From a bacterium (GTDB lineage: Bacteria > UBA8248), in contig JAQBZT010000049.1 of assembly GCA_027622355.1 (NCBI GenBank), forward strand, positions 1-12,913: a stretch of 12,913 bases of DNA. Reading direction: 5' to 3'. A model generated the notes under the pieces. That model was not told where the DNA came from, ran no database searches, and saw only the letters and a program-made list of their open reading frames with translations. Shown here in pieces: positions 5,276 through 12,670 of the stretch (within the stretch, counting starts at the first letter, position 1; every line of letters begins with the position of its first letter). The translations under genes and the position numbers were made by a program.

Positions 5276-8164
5276 TCAGGAAGCGGGCGGCTCCTCCAGC
5301 GCCTCGGCGAGATATTCGGCCAGATGGCGGGCCCGGCGGCCCGTTCCGTGCGCGATCTGCTGTCGGCAGGAGACGCCGTTCGCCACGATGCGGGTTTGCG
5401 CCTCCGCCCCCCGGACGGCCGGGAAGAGGGTCAGCTCGCCGATGGACATTGAGATGTCGTAGTGCTCTTTTTCGAAGCCGAATGAGCCGGCCATGCCGCA
5501 GCAGCCAGAATGAATTTCCTCGACCTCTGCGCCCGGGATCAGCCGGAGGGCTTCGAGTAAGGGGCGGGTCCCGACGAGGGATTTCTGGTGGCAATGCCCG
5601 TGGACGAGCATCTTTCCGGGCCGCTCCCGGAATGAAAGCCGGAACCGGCCGGCCTCTTTTTCACGCAGCAAAAACTCCTCGAGCAGAAAAGCGCTTTCGG
5701 CCAGCTTCCGGCTCGCCTCCCCCGGCACGAGATCGGGGTATTCATCCCGGAAGGTGAGCAGGCAGCTGGGTTCGACGCCGACGATGGGAACGCCCTGCGC
5801 GAGGTGCTCCGAGAGGCTTTGGAGGTTCGCCTCGGCCTGGGCCTTTCCTTCCCGGAGAAGTCCGCCCGAAATCAGCGTGCGCCCACAGCAGCCGATCTTG
5901 GCGAGGATGACCTCGTAGCCCGCCGCCTCGAGCACCTGGACCGCCGCCTGGCCGATCTCCGGGAAGTTGTAGTTCGTGAATGTGTCGTTCAGGAAAAGCA
6001 CTTTCCCGTTTCCTCCGGCGTGGATCGGGCGGCCCTCGAACCATTCCTGAAAAGTAGTGGCGACGAGGGCGGGGAGCGTGCGCCGCCGGTCGATGCCGAG
6101 GAAGCGGTCCATCAGCCATTTGAAGGGAGCCGAGGCAGCTACCGCGTTGGTGAGCCGGGCGAAGGGGGCGCTCAGCCGGTTGAGGGCAGGGAGGCTCCCG
6201 AGGAGCCGCACGCGCAGGGGAGTGCCGCCCCGGTCCCACTGCGCCTGGAGGACCTCTCCCTTGATCTTGGCCATGTCCACGCTGGAGGGGCACTCCGCCT
6301 TGCAGCCCTTGCACCCGAGACACAGATCGAGCACCTGGTAGAGCCGCTTGCTGGCGAGGTCCTCGCCGGGGATTCCCTGGGCGATTACCTCGCGCAGGGC
6401 GTTCGCCCGGCCGCGGGTGGAGTGCTCCTCCTCGCGGGTCACTTGGTAGGAGGGGCACATCGTTCCGTCGCGCTTGCGGCAGGCGCCCACCCCGTTGCAC
6501 ATCTCAATGGCGCGCAGAAAGCCGCCGTCGGCCGAAAAATCCTGTACCGTCTCAATGGGCAGGGGCTTGTACTCGGACTCCCGGAAACGCAGGTTTTCCG
6601 TAAAGGAGGGGCCGTCCACGATTTTGCCGGGATTCATCAGCCCCTCCGGGTCGAAGGCGTGTTTCACCTGACGGAACGCGTCGTAGAGCTGTGGCCCGAA
6701 GAATTTGGGTATCCACTGGCTCCGGGCGAGTCCGTCGCCGTGCTCACCGCTCATCGCGCCCCCGAACTCGAGAACGAGATCGGCAACCTCCTGGGCAATC
6801 GCCGCCATCCTCTTGATGTCGGCGGCGTCCTTGAGATTGATGATTGGCCGGATGTGAAGGAGTCCGACGCTCACGTGCCCGTAGTAGGAGGCGACGGCGC
6901 CGTGGCTTTGGAGAATGGCGTGAATCCGATGGTAGTAACGCTCCAGTTTTTCCGGCGCGACGGCGCAGTCCTCGATGAAGGCGAGGGATTTGCCGTCTCC
7001 TTTTTTGCCGAGGAGAAAGCCGAGCCCCGCCTTGCGGACGTTGTTGACGACGGCCTGATCGGCCGGGTCGATCATCTTGACCTGGGCGTAGCCTACGCCC
7101 TCGCGCTCGAGCTCCTCTGAAAGTTTCTCGACCTTCTCTCTGGCCTCTTCTCCGGTTTCGCCGAAGAATTCGATGAAAAGAGAGGCATCGGGCCGGCCCC
7201 GGATAAATGTTTTCATCCCTCTGCGCGCTTCGATGTTGTTTTCGGCCAGATCGAGGATGAGCCTGTCCATGAGTTCGAGCGAGGAGACGCCGTGGGCCAG
7301 AATCCGGCCCGCGGAGGCGAAGGCTGCTTCGATCCGCTCGAAGTGGACCACGAGCATGGCCTGGGCCCGGGGCCGGGGGATGATGTTGACTTTGGTCTCG
7401 GTGACGACCCCGAGCGTTCCCTCGGCGCCGACGAGCACCTTGGCGAGGTTGAAGTCCCCCGGCCGGGCCAGTTCGTCGAGGTTGTAGCCGCTGACGCGGC
7501 GCATGATCTTCGGGTAGCGGCGCGCGATCTCATCGCGGTTCGCGTCCACGAGGCGGTGGAGACCCCGGTAGATGTCTCCCGTCCGTCCCGCTTCGGCCAG
7601 TCTCCGCTGCAGGGCGTCCCCGTCGAGCGGCCCGAAGGAAAAAGATTCGCCATCGGATAGATAGCCGCTCGCCTCGATGACGTGATCTACCATCTTCCCG
7701 TAGACAATAGACCGTGAGCCGGAGGAGTTATTCCCCAGCATTCCACCGATGGTGGCGCGGCTGCTGGTCGAAGTGTTGGGGCCGAAACAAAAGCCGTGCG
7801 GCTTGAAATAGTCGTTCAGGTGGTCCTGCACGAGGCCGGGCTCGACGCGGACCCAGCCGGCGTCGAGGTCATAATCCAGCACACGAGTCATGTATTTGGA
7901 AAAATCGAGGACGATCGCCTTCCCGACGGCCTGACCGGCAAGGCTGGTTCCGCCGCCGCGCGGCAGGATAGGGGCGCGGTGGTCGGCCGCCACCTCGATT
8001 GCCCGGCGCACATCTTCTTCTGATCGCGGGATGACGACACCGATGGGCTCGATCTGGTAGGAGCTTGCGTCGGTGCTGTAGAGGCGCCGGCTGTAGGGGT
8101 CGAAGCGCACCTCGCCCTCTACGGTGCGCCGCAGGTCGGATTCGAGTTTTTCCCATTTGCTCAC
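5276..8164 (-). CDS. FAD-binding and Fe-S-binding 2-hydroxyacid dehydrogenase
   Basis: This 962-residue protein fuses a GlcD-like flavin dehydrogenase to a GlpC/GlcF-like electron-transfer half. The family includes D-lactate and D-2-hydroxyglutarate dehydrogenases such as YdiJ. The FAD domain shows ILPRGGGTSLAGQAVG (about residues 66-81) and GPNTSTSSRATIGGMLGNNS (about 128-147). GHVSVGLLH (about 429-437) and SGEHGDG (about 472-478) carry the histidines usual in the substrate and metal site. Iron-sulfur cysteines follow: C-x5-C-x7-CP near 556-570 and CLGCKGCKAECP near 615-626. Two CCG-type domains end the protein (GCCGR near 758, PSC near 800, HGHCHQK near 855, GCCG near 887). All CCG positions are cysteine, with no in-frame UGA. 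GTG at 8164 is the start, behind AGGAG. Electrons probably go to quinone. The exact substrate is uncertain. It converges on the TRAP permease gene. Confidence 0.9.
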   Translation of the reverse strand: MSKWEKLESDLRRTVEGEVRFDPYSRRLYSTDASSYQIEPIGVVIPRSEEDVRRAIEVAADHRAPILPRGGGTSLAGQAVGKAIVLDFSKYMTRVLDYDLDAGWVRVEPGLVQDHLNDYFKPHGFCFGPNTSTSSRATIGGMLGNNSSGSRSIVYGKMVDHVIEASGYLSDGESFSFGPLDGDALQRRLAEAGRTGDIYRGLHRLVDANRDEIARRYPKIMRRVSGYNLDELARPGDFNLAKVLVGAEGTLGVVTETKVNIIPRPRAQAMLVVHFERIEAAFASAGRILAHGVSSLELMDRLILDLAENNIEARRGMKTFIRGRPDASLFIEFFGETGEEAREKVEKLSEELEREGVGYAQVKMIDPADQAVVNNVRKAGLGFLLGKKGDGKSLAFIEDCAVAPEKLERYYHRIHAILQSHGAVASYYGHVSVGLLHIRPIINLKDAADIKRMAAIAQEVADLVLEFGGAMSGEHGDGLARSQWIPKFFGPQLYDAFRQVKHAFDPEGLMNPGKIVDGPSFTENLRFRESEYKPLPIETVQDFSADGGFLRAIEMCNGVGACRKRDGTMCPSYQVTREEEHSTRGRANALREVIAQGIPGEDLASKRLYQVLDLCLGCKGCKAECPSSVDMAKIKGEVLQAQWDRGGTPLRVRLLGSLPALNRLSAPFARLTNAVAASAPFKWLMDRFLGIDRRRTLPALVATTFQEWFEGRPIHAGGNGKVLFLNDTFTNYNFPEIGQAAVQVLEAAGYEVILAKIGCCGRTLISGGLLREGKAQAEANLQSLSEHLAQGVPIVGVEPSCLLTFRDEYPDLVPGEASRKLAESAFLLEEFLLREKEAGRFRLSFRERPGKMLVHGHCHQKSLVGTRPLLEALRLIPGAEVEEIHSGCCGMAGSFGFEKEHYDISMSIGELTLFPAVRGAEAQTRIVANGVSCRQQIAHGTGRRARHLAEYLAEALEEPPAS

Positions 8165-8191
8165 AAGGGGTCTCCTGTATCCGGGCCCGCC

Positions 8192-8220
8192 ATATTAGGT
8201 GAGGGGGGAAGTTGGGACAA
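8192..8220 (-). promoter_or_regulatory. Putative sigma-70 promoter of the FAD/Fe-S dehydrogenase
   Basis: On the minus strand, TTGTCC (8220-8215) and TAATAT (8197-8192) are separated by exactly 17 bases. Each matches four of six consensus bases. Transcription would start near 8185, giving a leader of about 20 bases that carries the AGGAG ribosome site before the GTG at 8164. I see no equally good promoter facing bioB in the 168-base divergent spacer. Confidence 0.4.
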
Positions 8221-8332
8221 GGGCGCGAGAGGGCGTAAGATGAGTCGGCGCGGGTTGATTCGCCGGTGAAATTTATGGATGCTCGCCCCAGGCGAAATCG
8301 GTTCTTGTTTCGGGTCCGGGAGGATATAGACG

Positions 8333-9370
8333 GTGGATTTTCAATCCCTTGCGGCTCGCTCGCTCGCGGGCGCCATGCCGACGCGCGATGAGGCGGCAGC
8401 GGTTCTCGACTCTTCGGACGCTGAATTGCTGGCGGTGCTGGACGCCGCCTACCGCATCCGGCGCCGCTATTTCGGGAACAAGGTGCAGATTCATATGCTG
8501 ACCAACGCCAAGAGCGGCCTTTGCCCGGAGGACTGCGCATACTGCTCGCAATCGGCCGTCTCGGAGGCGGCCATCGATCAGTACAGCCTCATGGATGCGG
8601 ACAGCCTGTTCGAGGAGGCGGGAAGGGCCGCGGCCTCCGGTGCGCGCCGCCACTGCATCGTGATCAGCGGGAGGGGGCCTTCCTGGCCCGAGATCGAGCG
8701 GATTTCCTCGGCGGTCCGCCGGATAAAAGAGCACTACGCGTTGTCCATCTGCTGCTCCCTCGGGCTTTTGGACGAGGGAAAGGCCCGCGCCCTCCGCGCG
8801 GCAGGGGTGAACCGCCTCAACCACAACCTGAATACGAGCGAGGGATTTTATTCCGAGATTTGCTCCACCCATACCTATGCGGATCGTATCGAAACCCTTT
8901 CGGCGGGAAGAAAAGCCGGCCTCGAGCTGTGCTCCGGGGTGATATTCGGGCAGGGGGAAAGCCGCGAGGATGTGTTCGAGGTGTGCGAGGCGGTCCGGTC
9001 GCTGGGGCCCGAATCCATCCCGGTGAATTTCCTTCATGCCATTCCCGGCACTCCGCTGGAAAATGCGGAAGCCCTCACCCCCCGAAGCTGTCTCCGGCTT
9101 CTCTCCCTCATGCGTTTTTACAATCCTACCTCGGAGATCCGCATCGCCGGCGGACGCGAAGTGAACCTGCGGCATCTTCAGCCATTGTCTCTTTATCCGG
9201 CCAACTCCCTTTTCGTTTCCGGCTATCTCACGACGCCGGGCCAGGCGGTGGAGGAAGCGCAGCGGATGATCGCGGATCTGGGCTTTGAGCTGGACATGAC
9301 GGGGGAGAGCGACCCTGATCTTTCCGGACCGGTTTTCCCGGCTGTGCGAGATTCCGCCCGCCGGGCGTAG
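8333..9370 (+). CDS. bioB: Biotin synthase
   Basis: BioB is the radical-SAM enzyme that inserts sulfur into dethiobiotin, the last step of biotin synthesis. The radical-SAM motif is CPEDCAYC, giving Cys64, Cys68 and Cys71 for the [4Fe-4S] cluster. Ligands for the sulfur-donating [2Fe-2S] cluster are present in order: Cys108 (RHCIVISGRG), Cys140 (SICCSLG), Cys200 (ELCSGVIFGQGE) and Arg270 (EIRIAGGRE). The C-terminal ANSLFVSGYLTTPGQ is also typical. The length of 345 residues is normal. The GTG at 8333 follows GGGAGGA eight bases upstream. No other biotin gene lies in the window, so bioB stands alone, divergent from the dehydrogenase gene. Cys140-Cys141 is a doublet where E. coli has Cys-Met. 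The assignment is secure. Confidence 0.95.
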   Translation: MDFQSLAARSLAGAMPTRDEAAAVLDSSDAELLAVLDAAYRIRRRYFGNKVQIHMLTNAKSGLCPEDCAYCSQSAVSEAAIDQYSLMDADSLFEEAGRAAASGARRHCIVISGRGPSWPEIERISSAVRRIKEHYALSICCSLGLLDEGKARALRAAGVNRLNHNLNTSEGFYSEICSTHTYADRIETLSAGRKAGLELCSGVIFGQGESREDVFEVCEAVRSLGPESIPVNFLHAIPGTPLENAEALTPRSCLRLLSLMRFYNPTSEIRIAGGREVNLRHLQPLSLYPANSLFVSGYLTTPGQAVEEAQRMIADLGFELDMTGESDPDLSGPVFPAVRDSARRA

Positions 9371-9759
9371 ATATTTCCTGTTGGCACCCCCTGTTTTTTC
9401 CTGTGTGCGCCCCTGACTCCTTCATTTCAAGTGAACCCGGAATTTCCCGGTGATTTTTGACAGCGATCTTTTATTGTTTCCCCTTCCGTTTTCGGAACAG
9501 CGCTTGATACATCCCTTGAGGCACATATTGGCTGAAATCAGGGGTCTTTGGCTGTTGTCCCATCCGCGCGCGACAGCTTCCGTGAGATCCCATGTTTTGC
9601 AGGGAATTTCAGCTTCAGAGCGAAAGGTAGTTGAATGTCCTGGTTGTAACTTTTTAAAATCCAAAACATAATAAATTTTGTTTGGTGGCGAACTTTCCTG
9701 TTTGAAACGAGAGAAATACAACAGAGAGCGATGTCGGACGGGCGCAGGGATGGGTTTGT
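9371..9759. other. AT-richer intergenic gap, bioB to sensor gene
   Basis: These 389 bases are visibly poorer in G+C than their neighbours. I see no convincing gene. A leftward 99-codon frame (9422-9721) and a rightward 73-codon frame (9450-9671) have no recognisable domain and no supporting ribosome site. A likely promoter for the downstream sensor lies at 9644-9672. No convincing terminator follows bioB: a T6 run near 9391 lacks a stem. Confidence 0.5.
9644..9672 (+). promoter_or_regulatory. Putative sigma-70 promoter of the membrane sensor gene
   Basis: TTGTAA (9644-9649) and CATAAT (9667-9672) are separated by an AT-rich spacer of exactly 17 bases. The -35 matches four of six and the -10 five of six consensus bases. 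Transcription would start near 9679, about 80 bases before the ATG at 9760. Confidence 0.5.
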
Positions 9760-11022
9760 ATGTATTTGAAAGATAGATGGAATCAGGGAATGTCGGCCGC
9801 CGTCATCTTGTTTTTGGCGGCTGCTTTTTCTCTTCGGAATTCCGGTTGGGCCGGAAACGTCGAGTTGCATGCCCACATGCAAATCGTGGCGACGATTCTG
9901 GCCGCCATGGTGGGAGTGCTGGCGCTCGTCCGGCACTACTCCCAGAAGAACAATACGATCTTGCTTCTGGGGATGGCTTTTCTCGGGGCGGCTTTCCTCG
10001 ATGGCTACTACTTGGTTGTGGCCTCCTGGACTTTTTCCGCCTACTTTCCATCCACCCTCGATACCTTGATCTCGTGGAGCTGGCTGGCCTCCCGCTTTTA
10101 TCTCTCCTTGTTGTTGTTCCTCAGCTGGGCGGTGTGGAAGCGTGGCCAGAGGAGGGGCGATTCGCGTTTGATCCCGGAGAAAAAGATTTATCTGGCGACG
10201 GGCGTGCTGGCGGTGGGTGTTTTTTTGCTTTTCGCTTTTGTCCCCTTGCCGCCGGCCATGTATTCCGGACTGTTTTTTACCCGCCCCGGAGAGCTCATCC
10301 CCGGTGCGCTCTTTCTCGCCGCAGCGATCGGGTATTTCCGGAAAGAAAGCTGGAAGACCGATCCGCTGGAATTTTGCATTTTAATCACGGCACTCATCGG
10401 TTTTGTCGCCCAATCTTTTTTCATGGCGTTTTCCGTTCGGCCTTTCGACGCCATGTTCGATGTGGCGCACCTGTTGAAAATCGCGGGATATCTTGTTGTC
10501 CTGATCGGCCTGATGGTGGACATGTTCCGCTATTACCGCCGGGTGGAATCTTCCGCCGGGGAAATCGCCCATGCCAAGCGGCAAGTCGAAGCCCTCGCCC
10601 TCGCCGCCGAGGCAATCTCCCGCCACCTGGATCTCGACGCCTTTCTCGAAGCGGTTTCGGCGGAATCGAAAAAGTTTTTTTCTCCTGATCGCATTGGAAT
10701 CCTTGCATTCAATTCCGAAAAAGAAGAATGGAACTGGTATTATACCTGGGGTCTTTCCAGAAGCTACCAGGAGCAGGTCTTGAAACATTTTCCATCGACT
10801 CCCGGGAAAATCGCCGAGGAGCGCCAAGAGCTTGTTTTTGTCGAAGATGCCCTGAAGAGTCCGTTGACCGTCGCCATTCACGGGCTGTTGGAGTGGGAAG
10901 GGATTGCCTCGGCGGCAATCCTTCCGCTCCGGCGAGAGGGAAAGGTACAAGGCATTTTGGTTTTCTATTACAACTCGCCCCGGATTTTCTTGGAAGAAAA
11001 GAAAGTTCTCTGCCGTGCTTAG
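9760..11022 (+). CDS. Membrane-associated sensor with truncated GAF domain (5' part of a broken regulator)
   Basis: The first 265 or so residues contain about eight membrane-spanning segments, in the style of MASE3-like membrane sensor domains; AHMQIVATILAAMVGVLALV is the second. A short linker (YYRRVESSAGEIAHAKRQVE) leads to a GAF domain starting near AEAISRHLDLDAFLEAVSAE. The GAF strands GIASAAILPLRREGKVQGIL are intact, but the protein ends at LEEKKVLCRA, just where the last GAF helix should continue. The TAG at 11020-11022 coincides with an abrupt start, in another frame, of the end of a sigma-54 activator ATPase. I therefore read this as the 5' part of a sensor-GAF-AAA+-HTH regulator that has lost its middle. 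A truncated protein could still be made and inserted in the membrane but would lack an output domain. The start ATG has a purine-rich AGGGATGGG upstream. Confidence 0.75.
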   Translation: MYLKDRWNQGMSAAVILFLAAAFSLRNSGWAGNVELHAHMQIVATILAAMVGVLALVRHYSQKNNTILLLGMAFLGAAFLDGYYLVVASWTFSAYFPSTLDTLISWSWLASRFYLSLLLFLSWAVWKRGQRRGDSRLIPEKKIYLATGVLAVGVFLLFAFVPLPPAMYSGLFFTRPGELIPGALFLAAAIGYFRKESWKTDPLEFCILITALIGFVAQSFFMAFSVRPFDAMFDVAHLLKIAGYLVVLIGLMVDMFRYYRRVESSAGEIAHAKRQVEALALAAEAISRHLDLDAFLEAVSAESKKFFSPDRIGILAFNSEKEEWNWYYTWGLSRSYQEQVLKHFPSTPGKIAEERQELVFVEDALKSPLTVAIHGLLEWEGIASAAILPLRREGKVQGILVFYYNSPRIFLEEKKVLCRA

Positions 11023-11498
11023 CGGGAAGATTCCGAAGCGATCTCTTCTACCGTGTTCGCGTTGCCCGCATCGAGCTGCCTTCCCTCGAAAAGCGCCGGG
11101 AGGACGTCCCGCTCCTGGTCCGGTCGTTTCTCCGTCAACACGTTTCGGCCATCGGCAAGGATATCAGCGGCGTCAGCGTGGAAGCGATGGGGGCGCTCAC
11201 CGCACACCGCTGGCTCGGCAACGTGCGGGAGTTGCAGAACGCCATCGAATTCGCCGTCATCCGCTGCCAGGGCTCCGAGATCGGCCTTGGCGATCTGCCC
11301 CCGGAGATCCTTCAGTCGGATGTCAGGCCTTCGGCGGGCGAGCCCGCCAGCTTGATGGGCGAGCGGGATCAAATCATGGAGGCGCTCGACAAGGCCGGTG
11401 GAAACCGCTCGCGCGCGGCCCAGATTCTGGGCGTGAGCCGGGCCACCTTCTACCGCCACATGTCGCGGCTGGGCATTCCCTCCCGGAACGGGTCTTAG
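11019..11498 (+). pseudogene. 3' remnant of sigma-54 activator: AAA+ end plus Fis-type HTH
   Basis: In the frame starting at 11019 the translation opens directly with LAGRFRSDLFYRVRVARIEL. In NtrC-family activators this is the arginine-finger segment, deep in the sigma-54 interaction domain. It continues with LPSLEKRREDVPLLVRSFL, the sensor II motif WLGNVRELQN, and a C-terminal Fis-like helix-turn-helix, GGNRSRAAQILGVSRATFYR. The Walker A, GAFTGA and Walker B parts are absent anywhere nearby, which in this family means loss of roughly 140 residues. No ATG or GTG with a ribosome site opens this frame near its start, so it is unlikely to be translated by itself. It is most likely the 3' part of the same gene as the upstream sensor, joined out of frame by deletion. 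A misassembly at about 11010-11025 would look the same. Confidence 0.8.
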
Positions 11499-11527
11499 GC
11501 GTTTTCCGGAAAAATGTGAAGGAAAAT

Positions 11528-11624
11528 TGGCGGGAATGCGTGGGAGTCGAACCCACCTGCGAAGTGGTTAGCCCCGCACACTGGATTTGAAGTCCAGGCG
11601 GCACACCGGCACCGATGCACTCCC
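11528..11624 (-). tRNA. selC: tRNA-Sec (anticodon TCA)
   Basis: Read on the minus strand, this is a selenocysteine tRNA with its CCA encoded. The acceptor stem has 8 bp: GGGAGTGC (11624-11617) with GCATTCCC (11539-11532), then discriminator G (11531) and CCA (11530-11528). The D stem has 6 bp (CGGTGC with GTGCCG) and a 4-base loop. The anticodon stem CTGGA/TCCAG encloses CTTCAAA, anticodon TCA. The long variable arm is a 7-bp stem (TGCGGGG with CTTCGCA, two G-T pairs). The T arm is GTGGG-TTCGACT-CCCAC. The 8+5 acceptor/T layout and the 6-bp D stem are the known identity features of bacterial tRNA-Sec. It is divergent from the dehydrogenase gene at 11752, and no selA or selB adjoins it here. 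A weak promoter (TTGCTC, 17 bases, TATCCT) would start transcription almost at its 5' end. Confidence 0.97.
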
Positions 11625-11693
11625 GCCGGGGAGGATACAATGCCCCCTCGCCGCGAGCAAAGCGGCTCGCCGTTTCCCTGACCCTCCTGCGGC

Positions 11694-11722
11694 TTGCCCC
11701 GCCCGTGCGAAACGATTAAAAA
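11694..11722 (+). promoter_or_regulatory. Putative sigma-70 promoter of the beta-hydroxyacid dehydrogenase
   Basis: TTGCCC (11694-11699) and TAAAAA (11717-11722) are separated by 17 bases. Each matches four of six consensus bases. Transcription would start near 11729, with an AGGAGG ribosome site at 11740-11745 before the ATG at 11752. The box lies in the 127-base spacer shared with the divergent tRNA-Sec gene. Confidence 0.4.
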
Positions 11723-11751
11723 GAGGAAAACCCCTCAACAGGAGGCGCGAG

Positions 11752-12651
11752 ATGGCGGCACGGGTCGGAATGGTGGGTCTGGGCCTCATGGGCCAGGCGT
11801 TCACCTCGAATCTTCGCAAGGCGGATTTTGCGATTCAGGGCTTCGACGTGGACGGCGCCCGCATGGATCAGCTCCGGGAGCAGGGCGGCACCCCGGTCGA
11901 TTCTCCTGCCGCCGCCGCCAAGGGGGTGAAGTGGCTGCTCACCTCGCTGCCGAACAGCGACATCGTCCGCGAGGCGGTCTTCGGCCCAAGCGGCATCGCC
12001 GAAGGCGCCGCGGAGGGACTCTATCTCACCGACACCACCACCTCGCGCCCGGAGGATTCCGAATCCATCGCGGTGGAACTGGCCGCGCGCGGCATCCGGT
12101 TTCTCGACTCCTCCGTCAGCGGCACGAGCACCATGGCCCGGGAGAAGGACCTCATCGTCATCGCGGGCGGCAGCGCGGAGGATTTCGAGGCGTGCCGCCC
12201 GTTTTTCGACGGCTTCGCCCGCGGGGCCTACCACATGGGGCCCGTCGGTTCGGGCGCGCGGACCAAGCTCATCATCAACCTCGTTCTGGCCGGAAACCGC
12301 CTTGCCCTCGGCGAGGGATTGGTGCTCGGTGAAAAGGCCGGGATTGATGCCGAAAAGCTGCTCGAAGTCCTCCAGGACGGGGCCTGCTCCTCCAAGACGA
12401 TGATCGACAAGGGCCCGAAGATGATCCACGCGGACTACTCGAAAGAGGGCCAGATCAAGACCTCCCTCAAGGACTCCCGCCTCATGCTCGATCAGGGGCG
12501 CCGGCTCGGCTCCCCGATGCTCATGGTGAGCATATGGTCGCAGATCGTCCAGGCGGCCTACGAGAAGGGCTACTCCGAGAAGGACACCGTGTTCTTCTAC
12601 GAGATCCTCCGGGAGATGGCCGGCCTTCCCCTCCGCGAGGGAACGGACTAG
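11752..12651 (+). CDS. NAD(P)-dependent beta-hydroxyacid dehydrogenase (3-hydroxyisobutyrate dehydrogenase family)
   Basis: This 299-residue protein belongs to the cytoplasmic family that includes 3-hydroxyisobutyrate dehydrogenase and tartronate semialdehyde reductase, which interconvert a beta-hydroxyacid and its semialdehyde with NAD(P). The Rossmann motif VGLGLMG gives Gly9, Gly11 and Gly14. The substrate-binding segment is DSSVSGTSTMAREKDLIVIA (residues 119-138), a variant of the usual DAPVSGG form. The catalytic lysine is Lys172 in GSGARTKLIINLVL, with Asn176 conserved but the preceding Asn of the usual NN pair replaced by Ile. Lys240-Asp241 is also in place. The ATG at 11752 has AGGAGG six bases upstream; extending the frame back to 11587 would run through the tRNA gene and is rejected. 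The precise substrate cannot be told. Variants in the substrate motif suggest it may not be classical 3-hydroxyisobutyrate dehydrogenase. Confidence 0.9.
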   Translation: MAARVGMVGLGLMGQAFTSNLRKADFAIQGFDVDGARMDQLREQGGTPVDSPAAAAKGVKWLLTSLPNSDIVREAVFGPSGIAEGAAEGLYLTDTTTSRPEDSESIAVELAARGIRFLDSSVSGTSTMAREKDLIVIAGGSAEDFEACRPFFDGFARGAYHMGPVGSGARTKLIINLVLAGNRLALGEGLVLGEKAGIDAEKLLEVLQDGACSSKTMIDKGPKMIHADYSKEGQIKTSLKDSRLMLDQGRRLGSPMLMVSIWSQIVQAAYEKGYSEKDTVFFYEILREMAGLPLREGTD

Positions 12652-12670
12652 CCGCGAATCCCCGGCAGGC

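Noticed and set aside
5276..5278. Selenocysteine readthrough of the dehydrogenase TGA stop
   Set aside because: The protein is already complete for its family, and the 24 or so codons after the TGA show no motif; no SECIS-like hairpin was recognised.
4251..5594. Leftward 447-codon reading frame across the permease and the dehydrogenase 3' end
   Set aside because: It overlaps two well-supported genes and translates to arginine- and proline-rich sequence without motifs.
5804..7120. Rightward 438-codon reading frame across the FAD/Fe-S dehydrogenase gene
   Set aside because: It is antisense to a gene with clear FAD and iron-sulfur motifs; long open antisense frames are expected in GC-rich DNA.
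8165..8332. Riboswitch or BirA-type operator upstream of bioB
   Set aside because: No recognised riboswitch core and no clear long palindrome of the BirA type in the 168-base spacer.
9380..9396. Sigma-54 promoter candidate (TTGGCAC) after bioB
   Set aside because: The -24 half fits, but the required GC at -12 is absent at the correct spacing (TT instead).
9422..9721. Leftward 99-codon reading frame in the bioB-sensor gap
   Set aside because: No recognisable domain, odd composition, no good ribosome site, and it overlaps the likely promoter of the sensor gene; read as chance.
10995..11025. Programmed -1 frameshift joining the sensor and activator frames
   Set aside because: The A-rich stretch before the stop is only loosely like a slippery site, and frameshifting would not restore the missing Walker A, GAFTGA and Walker B regions.
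11587..11751. N-terminal extension of the beta-hydroxyacid dehydrogenase from 11587
   Set aside because: It would overlap the tRNA-Sec gene; the ATG at 11752 has an ideal AGGAGG and begins just before the Rossmann motif.
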